The notes beneath the pieces were generated by a model. It worked only from the letters and a program-made list of their open reading frames with translations. It searched no databases and was not told where the DNA came from. Both the position numbers and the translations under genes were made by a program. Below are positions 43,005 to 52,200 of a stretch of 64,000 nt of DNA, piece after piece. Position 1 is the stretch's first letter; each line of letters begins with the position of its first letter. This DNA comes from Methylosinus sporium (lineage in GTDB: Bacteria; Pseudomonadota; Alphaproteobacteria; Rhizobiales; Beijerinckiaceae): assembly GCF_003113265.1 (NCBI RefSeq), contig NZ_PUIV01000002.1:1-64000 (forward strand), written 5' to 3'.

Positions 43005-43062
43005 CCTTCCTTCTCCCGCCTGCGGGAGAAGGTGGTTCCGCGAAGCGGGGTCGGATGAGGGC
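43005..43062. repeat. Dispersed palindromic repeat (copy D)
   Basis: CCTTCTCCCGCC ... GGGAGAAGGTGGTTCC, then CGCGAAGCG and GGTCGGATGAGGGC, about 50 bases after hemA. Confidence 0.85.
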
Positions 43063-43119
43063 TGCTGCGGGCTCTCAGGCGCGAAGACGGTTTTCGAAGA
43101 GGTCGCCTCGGCGGCGCGA

Positions 43120-43178
43120 ACCCTCATCCGACCCTCGCTGACGCGAGGGCCACCTTCTCCCACGAGTGGGAGAAGGAT
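43120..43178. repeat. Dispersed palindromic repeat (copy E)
   Basis: ACCCTCATCCGACCCTCGC ... GCGAGGGCCACC, then TTCTCCCACG and TGGGAGAAGGA. Inverted relative to copy D; the two lie between convergent hemA and purC. Confidence 0.85.
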
Positions 43179-43198
43179 TCGCGCCGAATGATTGCGCC

Positions 43199-43963
43199 TT
43201 ACTGCACCAGCTTGGGCTGGCTCGGGCGGGGCGTCTCGTTCTCTTGCAGAATGCCGAGACGGCGCGCGACTTCCGTATAGGCCTCGACGAGGCCGCCCAT
43301 GTCGCGGCGGAAGCGGTCCTTGTCCAGCTTGTCGTTGGACTTGATGTCCCACAGCCGGCAGGAGTCGGGGGAAATCTCGTCGGCGACGACGATGCGCATC
43401 ATGTCGCCTTCCCACAGCCGCCCGCACTCCATCTTGAAGTCGACGAGGCGGATGCCGACGCCGAGGAAGAGGCCGGAGAGGAAATCATTGACGCGAATGG
43501 CCAAGGCCATGATGTCGTCGATCTCCTGCGGGCTCGCCCAGCCGAAAGCGGTGATGTGCTCCTCGGAGACCATCGGGTCGTCGAGCGCGTCGTTCTTGTA
43601 ATAGAACTCGATGATGGAGCGCGGCAGCTGCGTGCCCTCCTCCATGCCGAGGCGCTTGGACAGCGAGCCGGCGGCGACATTGCGCACCACGATCTCGAGC
43701 GGAACGATCTCGACCTCGCGAATCAGCTGTTCGCGCATGTTCAACCTGCGGATGAAATGCGTCGGCACGCCGATATCGTTCAGATGCTGGAAAACGAATT
43801 CCGAGATCCGATTGTTGAGGACGCCCTTCCCGTCGATGACCTCGTGCTTCTTGGCGTTGAACGCGGTGGCGTCGTCCTTGAAGTGTTGGATCAACGTCCC
43901 GGGCTCCGGGCCCTCATAGAGGACCTTGGCCTTGCCTTCGTAGATGCGGCGGCGGCGATTCAT
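43199..43963 (-). CDS. purC: Phosphoribosylaminoimidazole-succinocarboxamide synthase
   Basis: SAICAR synthase, ATP-dependent step of purine synthesis joining CAIR and aspartate. 254 residues from ATG 43963 ([14 protein letters not shown], the usual alphaproteobacterial start); an ATG at 43993 would add ten residues and has GGAG upstream. Motifs: IYEGKAK (ATP loop), [35 protein letters not shown] and [20 protein letters not shown] near the end. Divergent from the DUF1476 gene. Confidence 0.97.
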   Translation of the reverse strand: MNRRRRIYEGKAKVLYEGPEPGTLIQHFKDDATAFNAKKHEVIDGKGVLNNRISEFVFQHLNDIGVPTHFIRRLNMREQLIREVEIVPLEIVVRNVAAGSLSKRLGMEEGTQLPRSIIEFYYKNDALDDPMVSEEHITAFGWASPQEIDDIMALAIRVNDFLSGLFLGVGIRLVDFKMECGRLWEGDMMRIVVADEISPDSCRLWDIKSNDKLDKDRFRRDMGGLVEAYTEVARRLGILQENETPRPSQPKLVQ

Positions 43964-44292
43964 CGGGATCAACCGGGGCTTGAGAAAATCCATTACGGGC
44001 CCGTGGCTCCTCGGTTCGGCTCCGGCGGCCGCCGCCTCGGCCAGAGCGGGAGCTCGGGAAAAGGGACGTTCGTCCGAAGCGGGCGTTGGTGACGGCCGCG
44101 GATGGAACCGGGTCCTATCCTGTTCCGGCGGTCGTTACAACCCGCGAAGCGAGACTAGCCGAATCGAGTGGCCGACACAACTTGACTGAAATTTTCGTTA
44201 ATTGCGTGAACGTCACTGGATTTTCGACCGAATCGCCTACATCCAGACTTGCGCCGGGCCGAACGAGGCCGACGAAACATCCGAGGGTTGCA

Positions 44293-44613
44293 ATGAGCAC
44301 GTTCGACAATCGGGAAGAAGCTTTCGAGAAGCGCTACGTCCATGATCAGGAAATGGAATTCCGCGCGGCGGCGCGGCGAAACAAATTATTCGGCCTGTGG
44401 GCGGCCGAAAAGCTCGGCAAATCAGGGCCGGAAGCGGAGGCCTACGCCGAGGCGCTGGTGACCGCCGAGACGTCCGCCAATGCCGATGAGCTGGTTTTTT
44501 CCAAGGTGAAGGACGATTTCGCCGCCGCCGGCGTCGAGCAGTCCGACCATCAGCTGCGGCGCACGCTCGACGAATTGCTGGAGACGGCGCGGCGAGAGCT
44601 GACGAAGGGCTGA
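44293..44613 (+). CDS. DUF1476 protein, ATP synthase zeta-type inhibitor family
   Basis: 106 residues, all-helical and charged (TFDNREEAFEKRYVHDQEMEFRAAARRNKLFGLWAAEKLG, then ELVFSKVKDDF). This family contains the zeta subunit of alphaproteobacterial F1Fo-ATPase, which inhibits ATP hydrolysis by binding F1. Start ATG 44293 has GAGGG 4 bases upstream. The purC/DUF1476 divergent arrangement is, from memory, frequent in this bacterial order. Confidence 0.9.
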   Translation: MSTFDNREEAFEKRYVHDQEMEFRAAARRNKLFGLWAAEKLGKSGPEAEAYAEALVTAETSANADELVFSKVKDDFAAAGVEQSDHQLRRTLDELLETARRELTKG

Positions 44614-44655
44614 CCCTTTACCCTTCCTTTATCGGCGCGCGCCACCACTTATGCC

Positions 44656-45651
44656 ATGCGCGATTCCCCAAGAGCCGCAACCAAAAGATCGGGCGCCGCC
44701 TTTCTGGCGGCGCCCGATATCGTCTCGGCGGCCGAATCTTGGCTGGAGCATCTCTCCGGCGAGCGGCGCTGCTCGCGCCACACGCTCGACGCCTATGCGC
44801 GCGACACGCGGTTTTTTCTCGCCTTTCTCGCCGAGCGTCGCGGCGCGCCCGCCGACGCCGCCACATTGAGCGCGCTCGCTCCCGCCGACATACGCGCCTT
44901 CATGGCGCAGCGGCGGACCGAGGGGCTGGAAAATCGCTCGCTGCTGCGGGCGCTGGCCGCGGTGCGCTCGCTCATGCGCTTCCTCGAGAAAAAGGGCCTT
45001 GCCAAGACCGATGTCTTCGGCGCCGTCCATGCGCCGAAAAAGCCGCACAGCCTTCCCAAGGCGCTGAGCGTCGCCGACGCGCGCGATCTCACCCGCGCCG
45101 AGACCCGCGCCGGCGAGGCCCGCGAGCCCTGGATTTTGGCCCGCGACGCCGCCGCTCTGGCGCTGCTCTATGGCGCCGGCTTGCGCATTTCGGAGGCGCT
45201 GTCGATCGAGCGCGACCGCGCGCCCATCGGCGTCGTCGATCGCGTCTCCATCACCGGCAAGGGCGGCAAGACCCGCGTGGTCCCGGTCATCGAGCCCGTG
45301 CGGCGGGCCATAGAAGACTATATTTCGCTGTGTCCCTATCAGCTCGCCGGCGGGCCGCTCTTCGTCGGCGCGCGCGGCGGGCCGCTGTCGCCGCGCATAT
45401 TGCAGCTCGCCGTGGAGCGAATGCGCGGCGCGTTGGGCCTGCCCGCGAGCGCCACGCCCCATGCGCTGCGCCATTCCTTCGCGACGCATCTGCTGGGCCG
45501 CGGCGGCGATCTGCGCAGCATTCAGGAGCTGCTCGGCCACGCCTCGCTCTCGACGACGCAGATCTACGCCGCCGTCGATAAAGCGCGGCTTCTCGACGCC
45601 TGGCGCTCGGCGCATCCGCGCGGCGCCCGCGTTTCGACGAAATCGAATTGA
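44656..45651 (+). CDS. xerC: Tyrosine recombinase XerC
   Basis: Site-specific recombinase that resolves chromosome dimers at dif with XerD. 331 residues: N-terminal SAM-like core-binding domain (AAESWLEHLSGERRCSRHTLDAYARDTRFFLAFL) and C-terminal catalytic domain with the Arg in GAGLRISEAL, the Lys in GKGGKTR, HALRHSFATH, LGHASLSTTQIYAAVD (His and the Tyr nucleophile). No mobile-element genes surround it, so it is the housekeeping enzyme. Starts 43 bases after DUF1476. Confidence 0.93.
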   Translation: MRDSPRAATKRSGAAFLAAPDIVSAAESWLEHLSGERRCSRHTLDAYARDTRFFLAFLAERRGAPADAATLSALAPADIRAFMAQRRTEGLENRSLLRALAAVRSLMRFLEKKGLAKTDVFGAVHAPKKPHSLPKALSVADARDLTRAETRAGEAREPWILARDAAALALLYGAGLRISEALSIERDRAPIGVVDRVSITGKGGKTRVVPVIEPVRRAIEDYISLCPYQLAGGPLFVGARGGPLSPRILQLAVERMRGALGLPASATPHALRHSFATHLLGRGGDLRSIQELLGHASLSTTQIYAAVDKARLLDAWRSAHPRGARVSTKSN

Positions 45652-45864
45652 TTTTGCTTCGATTGCAATCGATCTCGTCAAGCGCTTCCTCGCCGAAATT
45701 TTGATCTCGAGCGAGGTCTCGCCTTTTCTCGTCCCCGCCCTTCCTTCCTAGCGAACCTGCCGCCTTTTCGCTTCGTGCGCCCGCGCACGCGGACGTTTTT
45801 CGGGCTCGGGCAGGTTGCGGCGTCCGTTGAGGGGACGGGCGCCGGCGATCGGCAGGAGGGGAAA

Positions 45865-45999
45865 ATGGGTCATACGCCGAGATTGTCGCTGCTCGGAGTC
45901 GTTCTCGTCATGGCTTTCGCCTATGGCGTCTGGATCATCGTCACATCTGGGCAGGCGGCTTCGGCCGACGCCTGTCTCGGCTATGCGCTCTGCCGCTGA
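45865..45999 (+). CDS. Small membrane protein of unknown function (44 aa)
   Basis: ATG 45865 has an excellent ribosome-binding site (AGGAGGGG, 3 bases before). The 44-residue product has a basic start, one hydrophobic helix (LLGVVLVMAFAYGVWIIV) and a short tail with two cysteines (DACLGYALCR), likely periplasmic. It is probably a real small membrane protein with a possible disulfide. No family recognised. Confidence 0.55.
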   Translation: MGHTPRLSLLGVVLVMAFAYGVWIIVTSGQAASADACLGYALCR

Positions 46000-46036
46000 G
46001 CGGCGGAGCGAAATGTCGAGCGGCGGAGCGAGATCG

Positions 46037-46606
46037 TCATGCCGCGCCGCGGCGGCGGACGAGAGCGCGCAGCAGGGCCAGCTTGCGCAGGAACAGCGAG
46101 CGGCCCTCCTCGCCCAGAGCGCGGGACAGCTGCGCCTTCAAATAATCCTTCGACTCGCGAATTTTCTGCTTGAACGGCTCGACCCGCTCATGCGCCCAGC
46201 GGCTGACGCGCAGCACGGCCGCATAGAGCTTCGCGAACCAGCCGATTTGCAAGAGCTTCTCGCGGCTGGCGTCGAAGAGGAAGGATGTGACGCCGAGCGC
46301 CAGCGTCTTGGCGGCGAGGATCACCGTGATCCCCGTCACCACATGGCCATGGGCGATGGCGGCGACCGCGAGCAGCTTCAACGGAAAAATCGTGATCGCC
46401 GGAAGGGCGAAGACGGCGAGCGTGGCGATGGGCGATAGGCCGGCGATGAATTCGCGCAGCCGCGCCTCCAGCTCCTTCACGCCGAACGCGGCCGCGAGCC
46501 GCAGGATCCATAGTTTCACATGGTCCCACAGCCAGCTCTCGATGAGGAAGAGAACCGCCAGCGTGAACCAGAAGGCGCGAATGAGGCGTTGCTTGACGGA
46601 TTCCAT
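46037..46606 (-). CDS. Membrane protein of unknown function (189 aa)
   Basis: From ATG 46606 (GGAGAAGAA upstream) the protein has a first membrane segment (FWFTLAVLFLIESWLW), an amphipathic stretch (LAAAFGVKELEARLREF) and two closely spaced hydrophobic segments (IATLAVFALPAITIFPLKLLAVAAIAHGHVVTGITVILAAKTLALGVTSFLF). The C-terminal half is charged (ESKDYLKAQLSRALGEEGRSLFLRKL), probably cytosolic. I do not recognise a characterised family. It is followed upstream by another small gene in the same direction. Confidence 0.7.
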   Translation of the reverse strand: MESVKQRLIRAFWFTLAVLFLIESWLWDHVKLWILRLAAAFGVKELEARLREFIAGLSPIATLAVFALPAITIFPLKLLAVAAIAHGHVVTGITVILAAKTLALGVTSFLFDASREKLLQIGWFAKLYAAVLRVSRWAHERVEPFKQKIRESKDYLKAQLSRALGEEGRSLFLRKLALLRALVRRRGAA

Positions 46607-46640
46607 CGGGCGTTCTTCTCCTATTGGGCCTCGAGCGCCA

Positions 46641-46916
46641 TTATCGCGCGCCGGCCGTTTCTGCGATCCTCGCCGCCTCGGCCAGCGATTCCCCGAGACG
46701 AAGCCGCATTCGCGCGTCGAGCGCTGCGTCCCGCTCACGCGCTTCGCGGTCGAAAGCGAATTCGAGAAGCAGAATATAAGCGCCGTTCAAGGCGGCGCCG
46801 AGCGCTCCCTCGGCGTCGAAGCATAGCGCTTCCACTTCCTCGACGCTCGTTTCGCCGCCGTCGACGATGCGCATCAGCAAGCCGACGATGTCCTTCACAT
46901 CCCGAACAGCGCGCAT
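46641..46916 (-). CDS. Small acidic helical protein of unknown function (91 aa)
   Basis: Start ATG 46916 with AGGAGA 9 bases upstream (MRAVRDVKDIVGLLMRIVDGG). Acidic, no signal or membrane segment; likely mostly helical (EEVEALCFDAEGALGAALNGAYILLLEFAFDREARERDAALD). It ends 35 bases before the membrane-protein gene on the same strand, so the two are probably cotranscribed. Confidence 0.55.
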   Translation of the reverse strand: MRAVRDVKDIVGLLMRIVDGGETSVEEVEALCFDAEGALGAALNGAYILLLEFAFDREARERDAALDARMRLRLGESLAEAARIAETAGAR

Positions 46917-47108
46917 GTCGGCGTCTCCTGAGATCGCGACAGAAATATGCCGTCTCGGCAGGTTTCGCCACAAAGAGCCGGCCGATCGATCAGCACTCGC
47001 TCACGCTTGCTGCTAGCATATTGTTTTTAAAAGTTTATTCGGCATTGGCCTTGCATCTTTGTCGTGGTCGAACCTATCGTTCTCACGCGATCGAAGAGGA
47101 GGCGTCTC

Positions 47109-47378
47109 ATGGCGTCGCGCGAATTTCGCCGTATGCTCGAAGGCTATGGGCTGACGACGGCCAATATTTTCTATCGTCTGCCCGATCACCCCGCGATCAT
47201 GCAATCGTACATCTGGCAGGAATACGATTTGCAGCCCGAATTTCCGCAATTGCGGAAGTTTCTGGATTTTTGGCAGAGGAGCCTCGACGGCCGGCTCCAT
47301 TCGGTGCAGGTGGCGCATAGCGGGCTCATTCGCCCGGCGGAAATCTCCTTGGTGGACAAGGAGTTCCGTTTGCACTGA
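47109..47378 (+). CDS. usg: Usg family protein
   Basis: 89 residues from ATG 47109, preceded by AGGAGG. The text REFRRMLEGYGLTTANIFYRLPDHPAIMQ, IWQEYDLQPEFPQLRKFLDFW and DGRLHSVQVAHSGLI matches the alphaproteobacterial Usg family (first noted near trp or lpd loci). Its molecular role is unknown. Convergent with lpd, with a 30-base palindrome between them. Confidence 0.9.
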   Translation: MASREFRRMLEGYGLTTANIFYRLPDHPAIMQSYIWQEYDLQPEFPQLRKFLDFWQRSLDGRLHSVQVAHSGLIRPAEISLVDKEFRLH

Positions 47379-47386
47379 GGGCGTAA

Positions 47387-47416
47387 CTCCTTCTCCCGCA
47401 GGCGGGAGAAGGAGTG
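47387..47416. terminator. Bidirectional hairpin (repeat copy F) between usg and lpd
   Basis: ACTCCTTCTCCCGC / GCGGGAGAAGGAGT, perfect 14-bp arms around AG, located between two convergent stop codons. It is a short version of the dispersed palindromic repeat and is likely to end both transcripts. Confidence 0.7.
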
Positions 47417-47424
47417 CGCGCTCT

Positions 47425-48837
47425 TCACAAATGGATCGAGCGCTTGGCGACGCCGAGCGCCGCTTCCTTGATCGCTTCCGACAGCGTCGGATGCGCATGG
47501 CAGGTGCGGGCGAGGTCTTCCGCCGCGCCGGAGAATTCCATCAGCACGCCGCCTTCGGCGATCAACTCGCCGGCGTCCGAGCCGAGAATATGCACGCCGA
47601 TCACGCGGTCTGTGGCGGCGTCGGCCAGCACTTTGACGAATCCCTCCGTCTGCCGACTGGCGCGCGCGCGGCCATTGGCGGAGAAGGGGAATTTGCCGAC
47701 ATTATAGGCGATTCCGGCCGATTTCGCCTCTTCCTCGGTCAGGCCCACCCAGGCGACCTCCGGCATCGTATAGACCACAGACGGAATCACCCCGTAATTC
47801 ACATGTCCCGCCTGACCGGCGAGGATCTCCGCCACGGCGACGCCCTCCTCCTCGGCCTTATGGGCGAGCATGGCGCCGCGCACCACATCGCCGATGGCGA
47901 AAATGCCCGCCACATTGGTGCGGAAATGCTCGTCGATGACGATTCGCCCGCGCTCGGTGGCGACGCCCGCCTCCTCGAGGCCGAGGCCCGCCGTATAGGG
48001 AATGCGCCCTGTGGCGATCAGCACGGCGTCGGCCGTTATCGGCGTGCCGCCGCCGCCCTTGGTGGAGGCGTAGGAGACGGAGACGCCCTCCGGCGTCTTG
48101 TCGATCTTGGTGACCTTGGCGGCGAGATGGAAGGCGAAGCCCTGCTTCTCCAGAATTTTCTGGAAGCGGGTCGCGACCTCGGCGTCGGCGCCCGGCAAAA
48201 TGCGGTCGAGATATTCGATCACCGTCACCTGCGCGCCGAGCCGTCGCCAGACCGAGCCGAGCTCGAGACCGATGACGCCCGCGCCGACGACGACGAGATG
48301 TCTCGGAACCGATTCGAGCTCCAGCGCCCCGGTGGAGGAGAGGATCGTCTTCTCGTCGAAGGCGATCTCCTTGCCGTCGACATCGCGCAGCGGCGCCACG
48401 GCGGAGCCTGTCGCTATGACGATATATTGCGATTCGAGATTCTGCGTCGCGCCATTCTCGCCCGTCACCTCGACGCGCCCGGCGCCGAGAATGCGGCCGA
48501 CGCCATGGAACGAATCGATCTTGTTCTTCTTGAACAGAAAGGCGACGCCGCCGACATTGGCGGCGACCGTGTCGGCCTTGTGCTTCATCATTTTCTCGAG
48601 ATCGAGCCGCGGCGGCTCGACGATGACGCCGAGATCGGCGAGGCCGTGGCTCGTCTCCGCGAACATATGCGAGGCGTGCAGCAGCGCCTTGGAGGGAATG
48701 CAGCCGACATTGCCGCAAGTGCCGCCATGGGTGGCGCGCTTCTCGACGACGGCGGTCTTGAGGCCGAGCTGCGCCGCGCGAATCGCGCAGACATAGCCGC
48801 CCGGGCCCGTGCCGATGACGATGAGATCATATGCCAT
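47425..48837 (-). CDS. lpdA: Dihydrolipoyl dehydrogenase
   Basis: FAD enzyme that reoxidises dihydrolipoamide in 2-oxoacid dehydrogenase or glycine-cleavage complexes. 470 residues. N-terminal FAD motif IGTGPGGYVCAIRAAQLG, redox disulfide in GGTCGNVGCIPSK, NAD-binding VVGAGVIGLELGSVWRRLG, FAD motif TNVAGIFAIGDVV, and catalytic His-Glu in VHILGSDAGELIAEG. The catalytic His region reads RTCHAHPTLSEAIKEAAL, as expected. No E2 or E1 gene is adjacent. Confidence 0.96.
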   Translation of the reverse strand: MAYDLIVIGTGPGGYVCAIRAAQLGLKTAVVEKRATHGGTCGNVGCIPSKALLHASHMFAETSHGLADLGVIVEPPRLDLEKMMKHKADTVAANVGGVAFLFKKNKIDSFHGVGRILGAGRVEVTGENGATQNLESQYIVIATGSAVAPLRDVDGKEIAFDEKTILSSTGALELESVPRHLVVVGAGVIGLELGSVWRRLGAQVTVIEYLDRILPGADAEVATRFQKILEKQGFAFHLAAKVTKIDKTPEGVSVSYASTKGGGGTPITADAVLIATGRIPYTAGLGLEEAGVATERGRIVIDEHFRTNVAGIFAIGDVVRGAMLAHKAEEEGVAVAEILAGQAGHVNYGVIPSVVYTMPEVAWVGLTEEEAKSAGIAYNVGKFPFSANGRARASRQTEGFVKVLADAATDRVIGVHILGSDAGELIAEGGVLMEFSGAAEDLARTCHAHPTLSEAIKEAALGVAKRSIHL

Positions 48838-48942
48838 CCGCCAACTCCTTTGTCGCGCTGCGATCGATCCCTAGAATGTTTTTATGAAAGGAGAATATCC
48901 GGTTCATGGGGGTGAGGTCGAACCATTTCTTCCGCAGCCGCG

Positions 48943-50154
48943 TCACAGCGCGCGTCCGATGAGCAGCCGCTCATAGGCGTCGAGCGTCGCAGCGCACATG
49001 CGCTCGACGGAAAAATGCGACTGCACATGCCGCCGCGCGCGCGCCGTCAGCGCCTCGCGGGCGGAGGGGCGCAGCTCCAGCGCCTCGCGAATCGCCTGCG
49101 CCAGAGCGGCGGCGTCGCCGGCCGGCGTGCGCCAGCCGGTCGCCTGCGTCGCATCGACCTGCGGCGGCGCCAGCACGGTCTCGATCGCCGCGCCGAAATC
49201 GGAGACGATGACCGGCGCGCCCATCGCCTGCGCCTCTATGGCGACGCGGCCGAAAGCCTCGGGCGTCGTCGAGGGCGCGACGGCGACGGCGGCGGCGAGA
49301 TAGGCGGCCGGCATATCGGCGCAATAGCCCGGCGCGCGCATGATTTCCTCGAGCCCGGCGCGCGCGATATGCGCCTCCACATTGGCGCGAAACGCGGCGT
49401 TGGGCGCATCGCCCGCCAGCACGAAGCGCACATCGGAAAATCCTTCGGCGAGGAGCAGCTTCGCCGCGTCGACGAGCGCGAGATGGCCCTTGCGCGCCGA
49501 GAGCCGCGCCGGCAACAGCACGACGCGCTCGTGTCGCGCGACGCCCCATGAGGCGCGCACGCGCTCGACGCGGGCGGGCTCGACGGCGGAGGGCGAGAAG
49601 GCGCGCAGATCGAGCCCGCGCGCGATGACGACGATGCGCTGTGTCGCCTGCGGATAGAGCTCGGCGATATGGCGGGCGGTGAAATGCGAATTGGCGATGA
49701 CGAGATCGCCCGCCGCCATGATGGAATTATAGCGCTGCTTGATGGCGGAGGCGCCGCCGTAGATGCTGTGGAAGGTGGTGGCGAAGCGCGCGCCCGCGCG
49801 CCGCGCCGCGTGATGCGCGACCCAGGCGCAGGCGCGCGAGCGCGCATGGACGATATCCACGCGCTCCTCGCGCAGAATGCGGGCGAGGCGGAAGGAGTTC
49901 AGCGCCATGGCGAGCGGATTTTTGGTCGCGGCGGGAAAGGGCAGCCACACGCCGCCCTTGGCCTGCAGCTCGCTGACCATGCGGCCGCCCTCCGAGGCGA
50001 CGAGCGCCCGGGCGCCCGCCATATGCAGCGCCTCGGCGATGTCGATGGTCGTACGTTCCGCGCCGCCCGATTGGAGATCGGGCACGATCTGCAAGATCGT
50101 CCGCCCGGCGAGAGGGCGGCTGGTCGAAGGGAAGGCGTGGAAATTCTCTAGCAT
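48943..50154 (-). CDS. Glycosyltransferase family 4 protein
   Basis: 403 residues from ATG 50154 (the frame is open further upstream, but the protein homology starts with ILQIVPDLQSGGAERTTIDIAEAL). GT-B fold with the donor-binding C-terminal half: LLPARLSARKGHLALVDAAKLLL, APGYCADMPAAYLAAAVAVAPSTTPEAFGRVAIEAQAMGAPVI (EAFGRVAIEA is the E-X7-E region). Cytosolic, transferring a sugar from a nucleotide sugar to an acceptor of unknown identity, perhaps in envelope polysaccharide synthesis. Confidence 0.88.
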   Translation of the reverse strand: MLENFHAFPSTSRPLAGRTILQIVPDLQSGGAERTTIDIAEALHMAGARALVASEGGRMVSELQAKGGVWLPFPAATKNPLAMALNSFRLARILREERVDIVHARSRACAWVAHHAARRAGARFATTFHSIYGGASAIKQRYNSIMAAGDLVIANSHFTARHIAELYPQATQRIVVIARGLDLRAFSPSAVEPARVERVRASWGVARHERVVLLPARLSARKGHLALVDAAKLLLAEGFSDVRFVLAGDAPNAAFRANVEAHIARAGLEEIMRAPGYCADMPAAYLAAAVAVAPSTTPEAFGRVAIEAQAMGAPVIVSDFGAAIETVLAPPQVDATQATGWRTPAGDAAALAQAIREALELRPSAREALTARARRHVQSHFSVERMCAATLDAYERLLIGRAL

Positions 50155-50334
50155 GGAGCGATCTTGCCCAGTAAACGAGAACCTCGCCGCGGTCGAGAGA
50201 GGCCGGGGCCCTCTTCGCCGTAGAAATGAGCCAGCAATAAGGCCCGGCCGCCTCGGCCGCTGGAGCATGACTTTGAAGAAATGCACATTTTTCGTTAATA
50301 GCGAGAGCGGGCGCATTCGCCCGGCGGGGAGACG

Positions 50335-51129
50335 ATGGCTGTGGACGGCGTCGAGGAGGGGCTGAGCTTCATCGAACTCGCCCTCGAGGGACGGGAGCCC
50401 TGGCGCATCGCCCGGCGCCTTCGCGCTGCGCATGGGGCTGGGGCGGAGCGTCCCGGCGTGATGCTGCTCGGCGGTTTCAAATCCGACATGCTGGGCTCCA
50501 AGGCCGCGCATCTCGACGCATGGGCGGAGCGCGAGGGGCGCGCTTTTCTGCGCTTCGATTATTCCGGCCATGGCGAATCGAGCGGACGCTTCGAGGATGG
50601 AACGATCGGCGATTGGCTGGCGCAGAGTCTCGCCGTCTTCGACGCTTCGACGCGCGGCCCGCAAATTCTCGTCGGCAGCTCCATGGGCGGCTGGCTCGCG
50701 CTGCTGATGGCGCGCCGACTCGCCGAGCAGGGCCGCCGCCTGCACGCTCTCGTGCTGATCGCGCCCGCCGTCGATTTCACCGAGGAACTCGTCTGGAACA
50801 ATGCCGACGACGATATTCGTCGCGCCATTCTCGAAGAGGGCGCATGGTTACGGCCTTCGCCCTATTCGCCGGAGCCGACGCCGATCACGCGCCGGCTCAT
50901 CGAGGACGGTCGCGCGCATCTCATGCTGGACGACGTCATCCGTGTGAATGCGCCCGTGCATATCTTGCAGGGGATGCGCGACGAGGATGTGCCCTATCGC
51001 CATGCGCTGCGGCTGATGGATTGTCTCGCGAGCGATCCCGTCGTGCTGACCTTGGTGATGGAAGGCGATCATCGCCTTTCGCGCAGCGAGGATCTCGCGC
51101 ATCTCACAGCTACGATAGAGGCGCTCTGA
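50335..51129 (+). CDS. Alpha/beta hydrolase
   Basis: 264 residues with GGGGAGACG before ATG 50335. Nucleophile elbow in GSSMGGW (Ser near residue 120), oxyanion region LLGGFKSDMLGSKA, acid in GMRDEDVPY and the catalytic His in MEGDHRLSRSEDL. The arrangement resembles small serine esterases or thioesterases such as ABHD10-type enzymes. No signal peptide. Substrate unknown. It stands between a divergent glycosyltransferase gene and the cellulose locus. Confidence 0.85.
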   Translation: MAVDGVEEGLSFIELALEGREPWRIARRLRAAHGAGAERPGVMLLGGFKSDMLGSKAAHLDAWAEREGRAFLRFDYSGHGESSGRFEDGTIGDWLAQSLAVFDASTRGPQILVGSSMGGWLALLMARRLAEQGRRLHALVLIAPAVDFTEELVWNNADDDIRRAILEEGAWLRPSPYSPEPTPITRRLIEDGRAHLMLDDVIRVNAPVHILQGMRDEDVPYRHALRLMDCLASDPVVLTLVMEGDHRLSRSEDLAHLTATIEAL

Positions 51130-51328
51130 AGCGCGTGCGCGAGCTGAGCAGTACCGCGCATTAGGCATAACGGCTTCTTTGCGAAGCGCGAAAGCATTCA
51201 ATAAACATTGTCCCATTAACCTCCATTCTTAAGGAAGGCGCCATGTCAGGCGCACTTGATCGAGAGACGCGAATGTAACGCGGTCATTCCCGCGCGCGCC
51301 GTTCGATCGGGCCTGGGAATGAAGAGTC

Positions 51329-52135
51329 ATGATGCTCTCGAAAACGGCTCTGCCGCTCGCATTGTGCGCGGCGCTCTGCTCGACGGCGCGCGCTGCCGAT
51401 TGGTATACGGGCGTTCCCGCCGAGGCGCCGCCGCCGCCGGCGACGCCTCGGCCGACGGTCTCCATCGATCTTTCCGTCGACGGAACGTCGCGCAATTCGA
51501 TCGCCGGCGCCGCCATCGGCAAGATCGCGCCTTTCGGATCGCTCGTGGAGAGCGGTCCACGCATTCGCGTCTCCACCGTCATCGGCAAATATGCTTATGA
51601 CGCCAGCGATCTTCCGGTCTACATCCCCGTCGGCGCCGCTTTCATTCCCAGCAATTCCGGCTATGGCCGCGTGAATGGAACGCTCGAGGACGGCTCCTTC
51701 ATGGTCGGCTACGAGGTCGTCTCCAATCAGGGCGGCGTCGCTTTCTATGTCGGCCCGGATGCGATGAATCACAGCCTGTCGCCTTTCGATCCGGGCAATC
51801 AAGTGCGCGGCGTTTCGGTCGGCGCCAAAGTCGGCGTCGAGGCCTTCGCGCGGCCGACCGAGTCCACCATGGTCGCGCTCATCGCCTATTATTCGACCGT
51901 GCATAATTCCTATTACACGCGGCTGAAATTCGGCCTGGAGCTCGCCGATTATGTCTATGTCGGACCGGAGGCGCTGGCGCTCGGCGATAATTATTTCGCG
52001 CAATGGCGCGCCGGCGCGCATCTCACCGGACTGAAATTCGGCGCGCTGCAGATCGGCCTCTCCAGCGGCTATCTGCGCGATCGCGTGCGCGGCGGCGGCG
52101 CCTATGGAATTCTGGACACGCATATCGCTTTCTAA
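51329..52135 (+). CDS. bcsS: Cellulose biosynthesis protein BcsS
   Basis: 268 residues. Signal peptide at residues 5-23 (TALPLALCAALCSTARA) followed by a proline-rich linker and a beta-rich, glycine- and tyrosine-rich body (SIDLSVDGTSRN; YVYVGPEALALGDNYFAQWRAGAHLTG; GYLRDRVRGGGAYGILDTHIAF) ending with Phe, as expected for a small outer-membrane barrel. This matches the BcsS family of alphaproteobacterial cellulose clusters. Starts the bcs locus, 65 bases before bcsA. Start choice between two adjacent ATGs is open. Confidence 0.75.
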   Translation: MMLSKTALPLALCAALCSTARAADWYTGVPAEAPPPPATPRPTVSIDLSVDGTSRNSIAGAAIGKIAPFGSLVESGPRIRVSTVIGKYAYDASDLPVYIPVGAAFIPSNSGYGRVNGTLEDGSFMVGYEVVSNQGGVAFYVGPDAMNHSLSPFDPGNQVRGVSVGAKVGVEAFARPTESTMVALIAYYSTVHNSYYTRLKFGLELADYVYVGPEALALGDNYFAQWRAGAHLTGLKFGALQIGLSSGYLRDRVRGGGAYGILDTHIAF

Positions 52136-52200
52136 AATCGACGGCCGCAGATTTCACGGCCGTACATTTTCATTGTTCGTCTTTGCTCGAAGGCGTCGCC

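Noticed and set aside
44656-45651. Integrase of a mobile element
   Set aside because: Sequence and neighbours (DUF1476, housekeeping genes) fit chromosomal XerC. No attachment repeats or cargo.
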